Source: Microbacterium sp. H1-D42 (GTDB lineage: Bacteria; Actinomycetota; Actinomycetes; Actinomycetales; Microbacteriaceae). From it: 64,000 nucleotides of DNA. Of this stretch, positions 8,812 to 17,406 are shown piece by piece. Position numbers and translations under genes: made by a program. Location of the stretch: NCBI RefSeq assembly GCF_022637555.1, contig NZ_CP093342.1, positions 2,108,001-2,172,000 on the forward strand. The letters are read 5' to 3'. The notes below the pieces were generated by a model that saw nothing but the letters and a program-made list of their open reading frames with translations, did not search any database and was not told the DNA's origin. Within the stretch, counting starts at the first letter, position 1; the number at the start of each line of letters is the position of its first letter.

Positions 8812-8846
8812 GTCAACAGCGTTGACTGGCTAGCCCGAACGCTGTT
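8812..8846. promoter_or_regulatory. Overlapping palindromes upstream of the exported amine oxidase
   Basis: Two interlocked inverted repeats: GTCAAC-AGC-GTTGAC (8812-8826, perfect 6-bp arms) and AACAGCGTT (8815-8823) pairing with AACGCTGTT (8838-8846, perfect 9-bp arms, 14-base centre). They lie 46-80 bases before the amine oxidase ATG. The geometry suggests a dimeric repressor with a second half-site; a weak terminator for the upstream gene is an alternative. Confidence 0.5.
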
Positions 8847-8891
8847 AGGTTTCCGGTGAAGTCCCTGACAATGACGTCCCGGGAGGCGGAC

Positions 8892-10310
8892 ATGAACGAA
8901 CTCACCAAGACCGATGTCGCGATGCACCCTGCGGGAGTGAGCCGACGAGCCGTGCTCGGCTTCGGAGCCGCGGGCGTTGCCAGCCTGCTGCTGACAGCAG
9001 GTGCTCACCCCTCGGCGAAGGGCATAGCCGGCTCCGACAATCGCATGTGGGATGCGATCGTGGTCGGCGCCGGAGCATCCGGCCTCGGCGCCGCGCGGAC
9101 GCTCGCCGATGCAGGCAAGCGGGTGCTCGTGCTCGAGGCGCGCGACCGCATCGGCGGTCGGATGTGGACCGACCGCACATCGATGGGCATCCCCGTCGAG
9201 CGGGGTGCCGAGCTGGTGCACGGCAGCACCGCCTCGACGTGGGACATCATCAATCAGCAGGGCATCACGACACGACGCCAGCAGAACATCTGGGGTCGGC
9301 TCGCCCCCGACACCCCCTGGCTCGACGGCGCCCGTTACGAATCGCTGGCCTTCCCCCAGGGCGCACCGGCAGGCCCTCTCCCCCACCCGCTGCCTGGAGA
9401 GACAGCCCTGGCCTGGCTCGAGCGGGTCGGCATCCACCGCGACAACTACCCGATCCTGCTGGCCGCGGTAGAAGTGGACAGCGAACAGCTCGACGTGCTG
9501 CCCGCAGAATGGGTGACCGACCTCGTCGACTGGGCGATCTGGGAGAAGGACGTTCCGCCGCAGACCCTGTTCGAGGATGTCTACGACGACCACAGAGTGA
9601 TCGGCGGATACGACCAGGTGCTGAGGCCGATCGCCGCCGGCCTGCCGATCAGGCTCGGAACGCGGGTGCACACCATCGAGCACCGCCGCGGCCGGGTGGA
9701 CGTGCACACCTCGCGCGGCAGCTACAAAGCGAAGTCGCTCGTCATCGCCCTGCCCGGCGGGGTGCTGAAGCACGGCGACATCACGTTCAGTCCGCCGCTG
9801 CCGGCTGACCTGCGAGACGGCTTGCAGCAGATCGAGTACCTGTCGGTCTTCAAGGGGATCCTCGAGTTCGACCACCCGGTGATCCCGGCGAACCATCCCG
9901 TGCCACGGCAATGGGACGTCATGACCACCTTCTCGGAGCAGCCGCCGAGCCTGTGGAACGGATCGGTGGGGACTCCGGGGTACTCGGGTGAGATCGTCGT
10001 GTGCTGGGCGACCGGCCGCGCGGCACAGGAACTGCTCGACCTGCCGGAGCGCGAGAGGCTCGATGCGGCCCTCGCGAACGTGCGAAAGGCGGTGGGAAGC
10101 CCTGGCCTGCAGTACGTCAACGCGTCGACATACGACTGGTCGAAGGATGAGTTCGCACGTGGGGCCTACCCGGGTCCGTTCTCGCGGCGCCGCGGGCTGA
10201 ACACCCCGATCGAAGACACGATCTTCTGGGCGGGAATGGTCACCAGCAACATCCACTCCTCGCGCGATTCGGGGATCGCTGCGGCGAAGGCGCTGCTGGC
10301 GGCGCGCTGA
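8892..10310 (+). CDS. Flavin monoamine oxidase, Tat-exported
   Basis: FAD-dependent amine oxidase of 472 residues. A twin-arginine signal (SRRAVLGFGAAGVASLLLTA) lies near residues 18-37, so the enzyme is probably exported folded. The dinucleotide-binding motif VVGAGASGLGAARTLADAG and the following ARDRIGGRM are clear. Start ATG 8892 is chosen because GGGAGG stands 5-6 bases before it; an upstream ATG at 8856 lacks a binding site. It should oxidise primary amines or polyamines to aldehyde, ammonia and peroxide. A cytosolic paralogue is at 51424-52779. A terminator at 10341-10371 follows. Confidence 0.88.
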   Translation: MNELTKTDVAMHPAGVSRRAVLGFGAAGVASLLLTAGAHPSAKGIAGSDNRMWDAIVVGAGASGLGAARTLADAGKRVLVLEARDRIGGRMWTDRTSMGIPVERGAELVHGSTASTWDIINQQGITTRRQQNIWGRLAPDTPWLDGARYESLAFPQGAPAGPLPHPLPGETALAWLERVGIHRDNYPILLAAVEVDSEQLDVLPAEWVTDLVDWAIWEKDVPPQTLFEDVYDDHRVIGGYDQVLRPIAAGLPIRLGTRVHTIEHRRGRVDVHTSRGSYKAKSLVIALPGGVLKHGDITFSPPLPADLRDGLQQIEYLSVFKGILEFDHPVIPANHPVPRQWDVMTTFSEQPPSLWNGSVGTPGYSGEIVVCWATGRAAQELLDLPERERLDAALANVRKAVGSPGLQYVNASTYDWSKDEFARGAYPGPFSRRRGLNTPIEDTIFWAGMVTSNIHSSRDSGIAAAKALLAAR

Positions 10311-10340
10311 TCGACGGCAGCAGCCTCACCGCGGAATGAT

Positions 10341-10371
10341 GAAGGCCGCCCCACACCGTGGGGCGGCCTTC
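10341..10371. terminator. Bidirectional terminator between amine oxidase and rpsO
   Basis: Perfect 14-bp GC-rich inverted repeat (10341-10354 and 10358-10371) with a 3-base loop, located between two convergent genes. Confidence 0.88.
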
Positions 10372-10403
10372 TCAAGAATGTTCTGCGCGATTGAACGCTG
10401 GTC

Positions 10404-10673
10404 TCAGCGACGCAGACCGAGACGCTCGATGAGCGAGCGGTAACGGTTGATGTCGACGTCCTGCAGGTAACCCAGCAGGCGACGGCGCTGACCGACGAGC
10501 AGGAACAGACCACGGCGCGAGTGGTGGTCGTGCTTGTGGTCCTTCAGGTGCTCGGTGAGGTCCTTGATGCGCTGCGTCAGCATTGCGACCTGCACCTCGG
10601 GGGATCCGGTGTCACCGGGGTGCGTCGCGTACTCTTCGATGATCGCCTTCTTGACGTCTGCTTCCAGTGCCAT
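10404..10673 (-). CDS. rpsO: 30S ribosomal protein S15
   Basis: An 89-residue protein with the complete S15 signature ([21 protein letters not shown], then [12 protein letters not shown] and a basic C-terminus [20 protein letters not shown]). It binds 16S rRNA early in assembly of the small subunit platform. The start ATG 10673 gives the standard N-terminus MALEAD, with GAGAGGGGA upstream. A TAGACT box on the minus strand at 10771-10766 is a plausible -10, giving a roughly 90-base leader that could host S15 autoregulation (inference). pnp, the usual next gene, is displaced by 10 kb. Confidence 0.97.
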   Translation of the reverse strand: MALEADVKKAIIEEYATHPGDTGSPEVQVAMLTQRIKDLTEHLKDHKHDHHSRRGLFLLVGQRRRLLGYLQDVDINRYRSLIERLGLRR

Positions 10674-10804
10674 AGATTCGATCCCCTCTCTGCTTGTTGC
10701 GCGGTGCAGGGCGCCGTATGCGCCTGCTCTCTTTATCCGCGGCCGATCAAACGGCAACCTGGAAAGTCTACCAGTGAACCGACTGCCGAAGAACCGAAGC
10801 GGGA

Positions 10805-10849
10805 TAGCCTCTACTGGTGCCCCTCCCCGATCGCCGCCCCCGCCTGTGA
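10805..10849 (+). promoter_or_regulatory. Leaderless short leader ORF (10 codons) ahead of the MFS gene
   Basis: A -10-like TAGCCT (10805-10810) ends 6 bases before a GTG at 10817. That GTG opens a 10-codon frame (peptide [10 protein letters not shown]) whose TGA stop (10847-10849) overlaps the GTG (10846-10848) that starts the MFS frame. The arrangement predicts that ribosomes begin on the leaderless mRNA at the mini-ORF and reinitiate on the transporter. The peptide has four Arg and three Pro in ten residues, which could make the coupling sensitive to translation speed (inference). Confidence 0.4.
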
Positions 10850-12135
10850 GCCCCGCCAGTCACTTCATCGACCTGAGCCCGTTCCGCGCCAGCGCGGCAT
10901 TCACGCGGATGTGGATCGGCTCGACCCTGGCCGGGCTGGGCGGCCAGCTCACCATCGTCACGGTGATGCTGCACGTGTTCGAACTGACCGCGAGCACGTT
11001 CGCCGTCTCGATGGTCGCCGTCGCGGGACTGGTGCCGATGGTGATCGCCGGGCTGTACGGCGGCATGCTCGCAGATGCCTTCGACCGTCGCAGAGTGGCG
11101 CTCATCGCCGCGACGATCACCTTCAGCGCGACCCTGCTCCTGGCCACCCTCACCTGGTCCGGCCTCGAGACCATCTGGTGGCTGTACGCCCTGAGCATCA
11201 TCATCTCGTCGGCGAACGCCGTCGGCATGGCCACCCGCACGGCCATCGTCCCCCGCCTGATCCCGCGCGACCTGCTCGCCGCGGCGTCCGCGTTGAACGG
11301 CATCACCATCGGCGTGATGGTGATGATCGGTCCGGCCCTCGCGGGCACCCTGGTCGCCCTCACGGGCTACGGCTGGACCTACACGATCGATGTCGTCCTC
11401 ATGCTGGCGATGTTCCTCGGGCTGTGGACGCTGCCGCGACTGCTGCCAGAGGGGACGATCGTGCGACCGGGTCTGGAATCGCTGGTCGACGGCTGGCGAT
11501 TCCTGAAGCGCTCGGGAAACATCAGGATGCAGTACCTGCTCGACATCGTGGCGATGACGTTCGGCAATCCGCTCGCACTGTTCCCGGCTCTCGGCACCGT
11601 CCTGCTCGGCGGCGGCGCCATCACCACCGGCATCCTCACCGCCGCGGTCGCCGCCGGAACATTCGTGTCGAGCCTGCTCTCCGGTCGGATCGTGCGCTAC
11701 CGCTGGCACGGACGCGGCATCGCCCGCGCCGTGCAGACCTACGGAGCGGCGATCGCCCTGTTCGGAGCCGTTCTGCTGTTCGGGGTGTTCCTGCCGCCGG
11801 CATCCGAGAACTCGCCGCACATCGCACTCATCGCACTTGCCTGCCTCGCGCTCGCACTGTCCGGCGCAGCCGACAACGTCAGCTCGATCTACCGCAACAC
11901 GATGATGCAGGCCGCTGTGCCTGATGCCATGCGCGGACGACTGCAGGGCATCTTCATCATCGTGGTGACCGGTGGACCGCGCCTTGGCGCCCTGTACGTG
12001 GGCGCGCTCGCGACCGTCACCAGCCTGTGGTTCCCGCCTCTGCTCGGCGGCTTCCTCGTGATCGGCCTGGCCGCGATGCTGGCACGACTCAGCCCCCGAT
12101 TCCGCGCCTACGACGCGATGAACCCCGAGCCCTGA
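10846..12135 (+). CDS. MFS transporter (drug/siderophore exporter type)
   Basis: A membrane protein of about 429 residues with 10-12 hydrophobic segments and the MFS loop between helices 2 and 3 ([20 protein letters not shown]). It resembles the MFS_3/enterobactin-exporter-like group, in which [20 protein letters not shown] N-termini are common. The start is uncertain: GTG 10846 matches the likely beginning of the domain and couples to the leader ORF, while GTG 10774 would add 24 residues. The substrate cannot be deduced. It ends in a terminator shared with the convergent yceI-like gene. Confidence 0.82.
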   Translation: MSPASHFIDLSPFRASAAFTRMWIGSTLAGLGGQLTIVTVMLHVFELTASTFAVSMVAVAGLVPMVIAGLYGGMLADAFDRRRVALIAATITFSATLLLATLTWSGLETIWWLYALSIIISSANAVGMATRTAIVPRLIPRDLLAAASALNGITIGVMVMIGPALAGTLVALTGYGWTYTIDVVLMLAMFLGLWTLPRLLPEGTIVRPGLESLVDGWRFLKRSGNIRMQYLLDIVAMTFGNPLALFPALGTVLLGGGAITTGILTAAVAAGTFVSSLLSGRIVRYRWHGRGIARAVQTYGAAIALFGAVLLFGVFLPPASENSPHIALIALACLALALSGAADNVSSIYRNTMMQAAVPDAMRGRLQGIFIIVVTGGPRLGALYVGALATVTSLWFPPLLGGFLVIGLAAMLARLSPRFRAYDAMNPEP

Positions 12136-12149
12136 CGGACCCGGGGTTC
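12120..12149. terminator. Terminator hairpin at the end of the MFS gene
   Basis: GAACCCCG (12120-12127) pairs with CGGGGTTC (12142-12149) around the MFS stop codon. It lies between convergent genes and likely serves both. Confidence 0.6.
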
Positions 12150-12164
12150 AGCAGAGCCTGAGGC

Positions 12165-12713
12165 TCAGGCCTGCAGGGCGCCCTGCAGGTCGAGGTTGAT
12201 CGTGATCTCCTTGCCGACCAGGACGCCGCCGCTCTCCAGTGCGGCGTTCCAGGTGAGGCCGAAGTCCTCGCGGTTGATGACGGTCGTCGCCGAGGCGCCG
12301 GCCTTGTAGTTGCCGTACGGGTCCTGCCCGAAGCCGCCGAACTCGAACTCGAAGGTCACCGGCTTGGTCACGCCGCGGATGGTCAGGTCGCCGTCGACCA
12401 GGAAGTCGCCACCCTCGTAGCGGGTGCCGGTGGAGACGAACTCCATGTTCGGGTGGTTCTCGGTGTCGAAGAAGTCTCCGCTGCGCAGGTGCGCATCGCG
12501 ACCCTCATCCTTGGTGTCGATGGAGGCGACGTCGACCTTGGCCTCCACCTTGGCCTCGAGCGGGTTCTCAGGGGCGATCAGCGTGGCGTCCTTGATGCCG
12601 AAGGTGCCGCGCACCTTGGAGATCATCATGTGGCGCACGCTGAACGTGACCTCGCTGTGCGAGGGGTCAAGGACCCAGGTGCCGGGGCGGTAGCCGGGGA
12701 TGTCGATCGTCAT
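12165..12713 (-). CDS. YceI-family lipid-binding protein
   Basis: A 182-residue lipocalin-like protein. The N-terminus GTWVLDPSHSEVTFSVRHMM and the central block DVASIDTKDEGRDAHLRSGD followed by FFDTENHP are the YceI signature; the fold binds isoprenoid or other long lipid chains. Here there is no signal peptide, so it should be cytoplasmic, as is common in actinobacteria. The start has a strong AAAGGAG site. An 18-bp palindrome at 12769-12786 upstream suggests regulation by a MarR- or TetR-type repressor. Confidence 0.92.
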   Translation of the reverse strand: MTIDIPGYRPGTWVLDPSHSEVTFSVRHMMISKVRGTFGIKDATLIAPENPLEAKVEAKVDVASIDTKDEGRDAHLRSGDFFDTENHPNMEFVSTGTRYEGGDFLVDGDLTIRGVTKPVTFEFEFGGFGQDPYGNYKAGASATTVINREDFGLTWNAALESGGVLVGKEITINLDLQGALQA

Positions 12714-12768
12714 AGGGGAATCTCCTTTGAGGGGTCATGGGCGCGGGGCGCCTCACACGAGGGTAACT

Positions 12769-12786
12769 TACATGCAGATGCATGTA
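12769..12786. promoter_or_regulatory. Candidate operator upstream of the YceI gene
   Basis: Perfect 8-bp inverted repeat TACATGCA-GA-TGCATGTA with a 2-base centre, about 55 bases upstream of the start codon, in a locally AT-richer segment. The size and symmetry fit a homodimeric repressor site. Confidence 0.6.
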
Positions 12787-12813
12787 TTCCGATTTTCGGG
12801 GATCTCACAGCGA

Positions 12814-12841
12814 ACCCCCTCCGTCTGACGACGAAGGGGGT
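12814..12841. terminator. Terminator downstream of the FKBP gene
   Basis: An 11-bp stem with one G-T wobble (12814-12824 with 12831-12841, 6-base loop) lying just after the FKBP stop on the minus strand and before the YceI promoter. Confidence 0.65.
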
Positions 12842-12862
12842 CCACCCTGGCGATGCGATCGG

Positions 12863-13231
12863 TCAGCCGACGGCGACCAGGTCGATGATGAAGATGAGCG
12901 ACTTGCCAGACAGGAAGTGGCCGGCTCCGGCGGGTCCATAGGCGAGGTGCGGCGGGATGACCAGCTCGCGCCGCCCGCCGACCTTCATGCCGGGGATGCC
13001 GTCCTGCCAGCCCTGGATGAGCCCGCGCAGCGGGAACTGGATGGTCTCGCCACGACCCCACGAGGAATCGAACTCCTCGCCGGTGTCGAACTCGACACCG
13101 GCGTAGTGGACGGTGACGGTGTCGCCGGGCTGTGCCTGTGCGCCATCGCCCTCGATCAGGTCGCGGACGACGAGCTCGGTGGGGGCGGGTCCGGTGGGGG
13201 CGTCGAACTCGGGCTTTGTGCGTTCAGTCAT
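12863..13231 (-). CDS. FKBP-type peptidyl-prolyl cis-trans isomerase
   Basis: A 122-residue single-domain FKBP that speeds proline isomerisation during protein folding. Typical motifs are GDTVTVHYAGVEFDTGEEFDSSW, FPLRGLIQGWQDGIPGMKVGG and RRELVIPPHLAYG. It has no signal peptide, so it acts in the cytoplasm. The start at ATG 13231 gives MTERTKPEFD; an in-frame ATG at 13243 is also possible. It is a single gene with its own terminator. Confidence 0.93.
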   Translation of the reverse strand: MTERTKPEFDAPTGPAPTELVVRDLIEGDGAQAQPGDTVTVHYAGVEFDTGEEFDSSWGRGETIQFPLRGLIQGWQDGIPGMKVGGRRELVIPPHLAYGPAGAGHFLSGKSLIFIIDLVAVG

Positions 13232-13280
13232 GAGTACATCCAACCGGAGGCGCGGACCGCGGTCAACGTGACAGCGATGA

Positions 13281-14093
13281 TCAGTCGCGGTCGCTGACGT
13301 CGCGCGAGAGGCGCTGCGACACCCACACCGGGATGAACGACAGCACGATCACAACCGTCGCCACGACGTTCACCACGTTGGCCTCATTGGGCCTGGCCAT
13401 CTGATTCATGATCCACAGCGGCAGCGTGTCCACACCAGGCGGTGCGGTGAAGATGGTGACGTAGACCTCGTCGAAACTCAGCGCGAACGCGAGGATCGCC
13501 CCTGCCACGAGTGCGCTGCGGAACTGCGGGAAGGTGACCATGCGGAACGTCTGCCATGGGGTCGCTCCGAGGTCCTTCGACGCCTCCTCGAGGCTCGGGT
13601 TCATCCGGCGAAGGCGTGCCAGCACGTTGTTGAACACCATCACGATGCAGAAGGTGCCGTGCGCGATGATCATGCCCCAGAAGCCGACCTGGATGCCGAT
13701 CGGCTCGAGGATCTGGTTGTAGGTGTTGTTCAGGGCGACACCGGTGACGATGCCGGGCAGAGCGATCGGCAGCACCACCAGCAGGTTCACTGCGCGCTGA
13801 CCGAAGAACCGGTAGCGCTGCAGCGCGAACGAGACCAGTGTGCCGAGGATCAGGGCGATCACCGTGGCACCGGAGGCGACCAGCAGGGAGTTGAGCAGCG
13901 CATCCCGCACCGGCTGGCTGGTGAAGGCCTTGCCCCACCATTCCAGCGAGAAGCCGGAAATCGGCCAGCTGGCGATCCGAGCGGAGTTGAAGGAGTTCAG
14001 CACCACGAGCATCAGCGGAATGTACAGGAACGCGAGGATGATCGCGACGATGATCCCCAGGGCGATCGTCGATGAGCGGGACAGTCTCAGCAT
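13281..14093 (-). CDS. potC: Spermidine/putrescine-type ABC transporter permease (PotC-like)
   Basis: A 270-residue inner membrane permease with six predicted helices. The EAA loop that contacts the ATPase is present (EEASKDLGATPWQTFRMVTF). The first helix and periplasmic region (LYIPLMLVVLNSFNSARIAS) are typical of PotC. It starts 7 bases after potB stops, with AAGGAT as binding site. It is the last gene of potA-potD-potB-potC. The name reflects family; the real substrate may be spermidine, putrescine or another amine. Confidence 0.88.
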   Translation of the reverse strand: MLRLSRSSTIALGIIVAIILAFLYIPLMLVVLNSFNSARIASWPISGFSLEWWGKAFTSQPVRDALLNSLLVASGATVIALILGTLVSFALQRYRFFGQRAVNLLVVLPIALPGIVTGVALNNTYNQILEPIGIQVGFWGMIIAHGTFCIVMVFNNVLARLRRMNPSLEEASKDLGATPWQTFRMVTFPQFRSALVAGAILAFALSFDEVYVTIFTAPPGVDTLPLWIMNQMARPNEANVVNVVATVVIVLSFIPVWVSQRLSRDVSDRD

Positions 14094-14100
14094 GATCGAC

Positions 14101-14928
14101 TCACATCCTTTCCAGAGCGCCGGTGCGCTGCACGCTCACCAGGTAGATGACCACGAACGCGATCGGCACGAGCGAGAAGGCCGCAGCCAGCGGCGGGTTC
14201 AGGTTGATGTTGGAGGCGATGACGCTGCCGATCATCTGCGTGTCGCCGCCGACGAACTTGGCGACGAGGTAGTCGCCGAGGCTGAGGGAGAACGTGAAGA
14301 CCGATCCGGCGATGATGGCCGGCTTGATCAGCGGCAGCACGACGGTGCGGACCGTGCGCCAAGATCCCGCTCCGAGATCCGCCGATGCGTCGAAGAGGTT
14401 CGGCGGCAGCTGGCGGATGGCGGTGTACACCGGCACGGCCATGTACGGCAGCCAGAGGTAGGTGAGCGTCAGCACGACGGTGAAGGTGGTGAAGCCGGGT
14501 CCCTCGATGCCGAACGGGCTGAGCATCCAGTTGAGGAAGCCCTCCTGGGTGAACGTGATGCGCATCGCGATCACCTTCACCAGGTAGCCGGCCCACAGCG
14601 GCAGCGTGATGGAGACGGCAAGCACCGCACGCAGCCACGGGGATGCGACCTTCGCCATGAAGATGCCGAGCGGCACCGCGATGAGGATCGCCAGTGCGGT
14701 CACGCCGAGGGCGATGCCGAGGGTGCGCACCGAAGTCGAGAGGTAGGCGGGGTTGGTCACCAGCTGCTCGAAGTTGCGCAGAGTGAAGCCGGGCTTCACT
14801 TTGGAGGTGAACGGGTCGGTGACCCAGAACGCGGTGATCAGCAGCATCACGAGCGAGAAGATGTAGATGCCGATGAGCCAGGTCATCGGGAGGGCCAGCA
14901 GGCCTGCGATGCGTACGCGGCGCTTCAT
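14101..14928 (-). CDS. potB: Spermidine/putrescine-type ABC transporter permease (PotB-like)
   Basis: A 275-residue permease with six predicted helices, partner of PotC. The EAA loop is readable as DASADLGAGSWRTVRTVVLP. It is separated from potD by a 77-base gap that contains a strong hairpin (14958-14989), which may lower permease expression relative to the binding protein. The start follows AGGATCG. Confidence 0.88.
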   Translation of the reverse strand: MKRRVRIAGLLALPMTWLIGIYIFSLVMLLITAFWVTDPFTSKVKPGFTLRNFEQLVTNPAYLSTSVRTLGIALGVTALAILIAVPLGIFMAKVASPWLRAVLAVSITLPLWAGYLVKVIAMRITFTQEGFLNWMLSPFGIEGPGFTTFTVVLTLTYLWLPYMAVPVYTAIRQLPPNLFDASADLGAGSWRTVRTVVLPLIKPAIIAGSVFTFSLSLGDYLVAKFVGGDTQMIGSVIASNINLNPPLAAAFSLVPIAFVVIYLVSVQRTGALERM

Positions 14929-14957
14929 GTCGATCCTGTCATCGTCGAGAGGTTGGT

Positions 14958-14989
14958 GCCGGGGGCGGGAAGGGAGTCCCGCCCCCGGC
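14958..14989 (-). promoter_or_regulatory. Intercistronic hairpin between potD and potB
   Basis: Perfect 13-bp, almost entirely G/C stem (14958-14970 with 14977-14989) with a 6-base loop, in the gap between two genes of one operon. No T-run follows on the minus strand, so it more likely protects the upstream potD message or attenuates read-through than ends the operon. Confidence 0.7.
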
Positions 14990-15005
14990 GGTTCATGCGG
15001 TCAGG

Positions 15006-16184
15006 TCAGCCCTTGACCGTGATCCAGGCGTCCGTCCACTGCTGGAAGTTGGTGCAGGTGACGTCAGTGCGTCCGTCGATGCACTGCTCGATCGGAGTCG
15101 TCCAGAACCAGACGTTCTTGAAGTACTCCTCGTCGGTGGCGTTGTAGTACTCGCAGTGCGCCTTGGCCTCGTCGCTCGTGTCGCAGAACGCGGCGTTGGC
15201 CGGGGCCATGCCGAAGTTCATGGCGATGGCGCCGTTGACGTCGGGCGCGGACGCGTAGTCCATCCACGCGTAAGCGCAGTTGGGATTCTTCGATTCCGTC
15301 GCCAGCATCCAGGCATCCGACCATCCCGTCGAGCCCTCAGACGGCAGCACGCTCTTGAACTTCTCGTCCTCGGTGAGCTTGCGCAGCACCTCCCAGGATG
15401 TGCCGACCGCGGTGGTCCCGCCGGCGAATGACGTGATCTGCGCGGCCGGGTCCGACCAGTACTCCGAGACGATCTCGTTCTGCTGCTTCAGCAGATCGAC
15501 GGCGGCCGCGAGCTGCTCCTCATCGAGGGCGTAGGGGTTGGTGATGCCGAGGTCGGGCTCGTGGGCCATCAGGTACACGGCCGCGTCGGCGATGTAGATC
15601 GGCGCGTCGTACGCGATGACCTTGCCTGCATACGGGCTGTCCTTCTCCCAGGCGATGTCCCAGCTGGTGGGTTCCTCGGTGACGACCTCGCTGTTGTACT
15701 GCAGGATGTTGGCTCCGCGGCCGATCGGGATGCCGTACGACTGGTCGTTGATGGTGTCGTAGATCTGCCCCTTCATGCCCTCGACGATGTCATCGCCGAA
15801 GTTGGGGATCAGGTCGAGGTTGAGCGGCTGCACGTCGCCACCGGCGATCAGGCGCAGGCTCGCGTCGCCGGATGCCGAGACGAGGTCGTAGTCGCCGGTG
15901 CGCATGAGCTGCACCATCTCGTCGCTCGTGCCGGCGATGCGCCTGTTGACGGTGCATCCGGTCTGCTCGGTGAAGGCATCCGACCAGGCCGGCTCGACGA
16001 AGCCCGACCAGGCGACGATGTTCACCTCGTTCTCGTTGTCTCCGAGCTGTTCCATCATCGGGATCTCGGGAACATCGATCGAGAGTCCGCCTTCGGAGGC
16101 GGGGTCGGACGTGCCGGAACAGCCGGCCAGCGCCATGACGGCGGCTGCGGTGATGGCCGTGACGGTCAGGATCTTCTTGCGCAT
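15006..16184 (-). CDS. potD: Polyamine-type ABC transporter substrate-binding lipoprotein (PotD-like)
   Basis: A 392-residue lipoprotein with lipobox ALAGC (Cys22). The early motif NEVNIVAWSGFVEPAWSDAF and the later block SYGIPIGRGANILQYNSEVV are typical of PotD/PotF-type binding proteins. Four further Cys residues in the C-terminal third (CAYAWMDYASAP, CDTSDEAKAHCEYY, CIDGRTDVTC) could form disulfides. It has a strong AAAGGAGAG site, in line with high expression. It captures the amine outside the cell for PotB/PotC. Confidence 0.88.
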   Translation of the reverse strand: MRKKILTVTAITAAAVMALAGCSGTSDPASEGGLSIDVPEIPMMEQLGDNENEVNIVAWSGFVEPAWSDAFTEQTGCTVNRRIAGTSDEMVQLMRTGDYDLVSASGDASLRLIAGGDVQPLNLDLIPNFGDDIVEGMKGQIYDTINDQSYGIPIGRGANILQYNSEVVTEEPTSWDIAWEKDSPYAGKVIAYDAPIYIADAAVYLMAHEPDLGITNPYALDEEQLAAAVDLLKQQNEIVSEYWSDPAAQITSFAGGTTAVGTSWEVLRKLTEDEKFKSVLPSEGSTGWSDAWMLATESKNPNCAYAWMDYASAPDVNGAIAMNFGMAPANAAFCDTSDEAKAHCEYYNATDEEYFKNVWFWTTPIEQCIDGRTDVTCTNFQQWTDAWITVKG

Positions 16185-16228
16185 GGATCTCTCCTTTGTG
16201 ATCAGTGCTGCGGTGGTGCGGGTGGGGG

Positions 16229-17296
16229 TCAGGGAAGTCGTGCGGCGTTGGCGGGATTCCAGGCGACGCGCAGGCGGTCGCCGCGAGCGGATGCCATCCT
16301 GTCAGCGCCATGGGAGTTGGGCTGCTCGGCGATGATGTCGATGCCGGCGTCGGTGGCGATGAGGTAGCGGGTCGTCGGGCCGGTGTACACGATCTCGGAG
16401 ACGGTGCCGACCAGCCCGACCTCACCGCTGGGGAGTTCATCTGTCACCGCCTGCAGGTGCACGCGCTCCGGACGGATGCTCATCGTCTGGCCGTCACCGG
16501 TGAGATCGGCGGCCAGATCGGCCGAGATCAGGTTCGACAGACCGAGGAAGCGGGCCACGAACTCGGACTGCGGGCGCTCGTAGACGTCTCGCGCGGTGCC
16601 GATCTGCTCGATGTGGCCGTTGTTGAAGACGGCCACCCTGTCGCTCAGGGTGAGCGCCTCCTCCTGGTCATGGGTGACGAAGATGAAGGTGATGCCGACT
16701 TCACGCTGGATCTGCTTGAGCTCGATCTGCATCTGCTCGCGCAGCTGCTTGTCGAGCGCTCCCAGTGGTTCGTCGAGCAGCAGCACCTGCGGGCGCAGGA
16801 TCAGCGCCCTGGCGAGGGCGATGCGCTGGCGCTGACCGCCCGAGAGCTGGTGCGGCAGCCGATCGGCGACGTGATCGAGCCGGACGCGACGCAGGGAATC
16901 GCCGACCTGCATGGCGCGCTCGGCCTTGCTGGTCCCCTTCACGCGAAGGCCGTATCCGACGTTGTCGGCGATTGTCATGTGCGGGAACAGCGCGTAGTCC
17001 TGGAAGACGGTGTTCACATCACGCGCATGCGGTGGCGTGCGGGTCACATCCACTCCGGACAGGCGGACGGTGCCAGACGTGGCCTCTTCGAAGCCGGCGA
17101 TGATCCGCAGCACCGTGGTCTTGCCCGATCCGGACGGGCCGAGCATCGAGAGGAACTCCCCCGGTGCCACGCGCAGATCGAGATCGCGCACAGCCGTGAA
17201 CTCGCCGAAGGACTTGGACAGCCCTTGCAGAGACACGCTGCCCTGGTCGGCGATTTCGCCGTCTTCGGCCTGTGCCATCGGTGCGGCAGTGCTCAT
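16229..17296 (-). CDS. potA: Polyamine-type ABC transporter ATP-binding protein (PotA-like)
   Basis: A 355-residue ATPase with Walker A GPSGSGKTTVLRIIAG, signature LSGGQRQRIALARAL, Walker B LLLDEPLGALD and H-loop FVTHDQEEALTLSDR, followed by a TOBE regulatory domain (about residues 275-355). ATG 17296 is chosen because AGGAG stands 6 bases before it; an upstream in-frame ATG at 17380 would add an unlikely tail through the AT-rich promoter. It is the first gene of the operon and is divergent from the GntR regulator at 17407. Confidence 0.92.
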   Translation of the reverse strand: MSTAAPMAQAEDGEIADQGSVSLQGLSKSFGEFTAVRDLDLRVAPGEFLSMLGPSGSGKTTVLRIIAGFEEATSGTVRLSGVDVTRTPPHARDVNTVFQDYALFPHMTIADNVGYGLRVKGTSKAERAMQVGDSLRRVRLDHVADRLPHQLSGGQRQRIALARALILRPQVLLLDEPLGALDKQLREQMQIELKQIQREVGITFIFVTHDQEEALTLSDRVAVFNNGHIEQIGTARDVYERPQSEFVARFLGLSNLISADLAADLTGDGQTMSIRPERVHLQAVTDELPSGEVGLVGTVSEIVYTGPTTRYLIATDAGIDIIAEQPNSHGADRMASARGDRLRVAWNPANAARLP

Positions 17297-17406
17297 GTCG
17301 TGCTCCTGGATCTTCATCGAACGCGGGAAGGATTCGTTAAACATATAAAACCGTAGGTCATATTTCAAGTCTTTTCTCAAACTGGTTCTGATGCGAGAAT
17401 CAAGGC

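Noticed and set aside
8163..10256. 697-codon open frame on the minus strand
   Set aside because: Antisense of the dioxygenase and amine oxidase genes; the plus-strand proteins carry complete catalytic motifs and the minus product has none.
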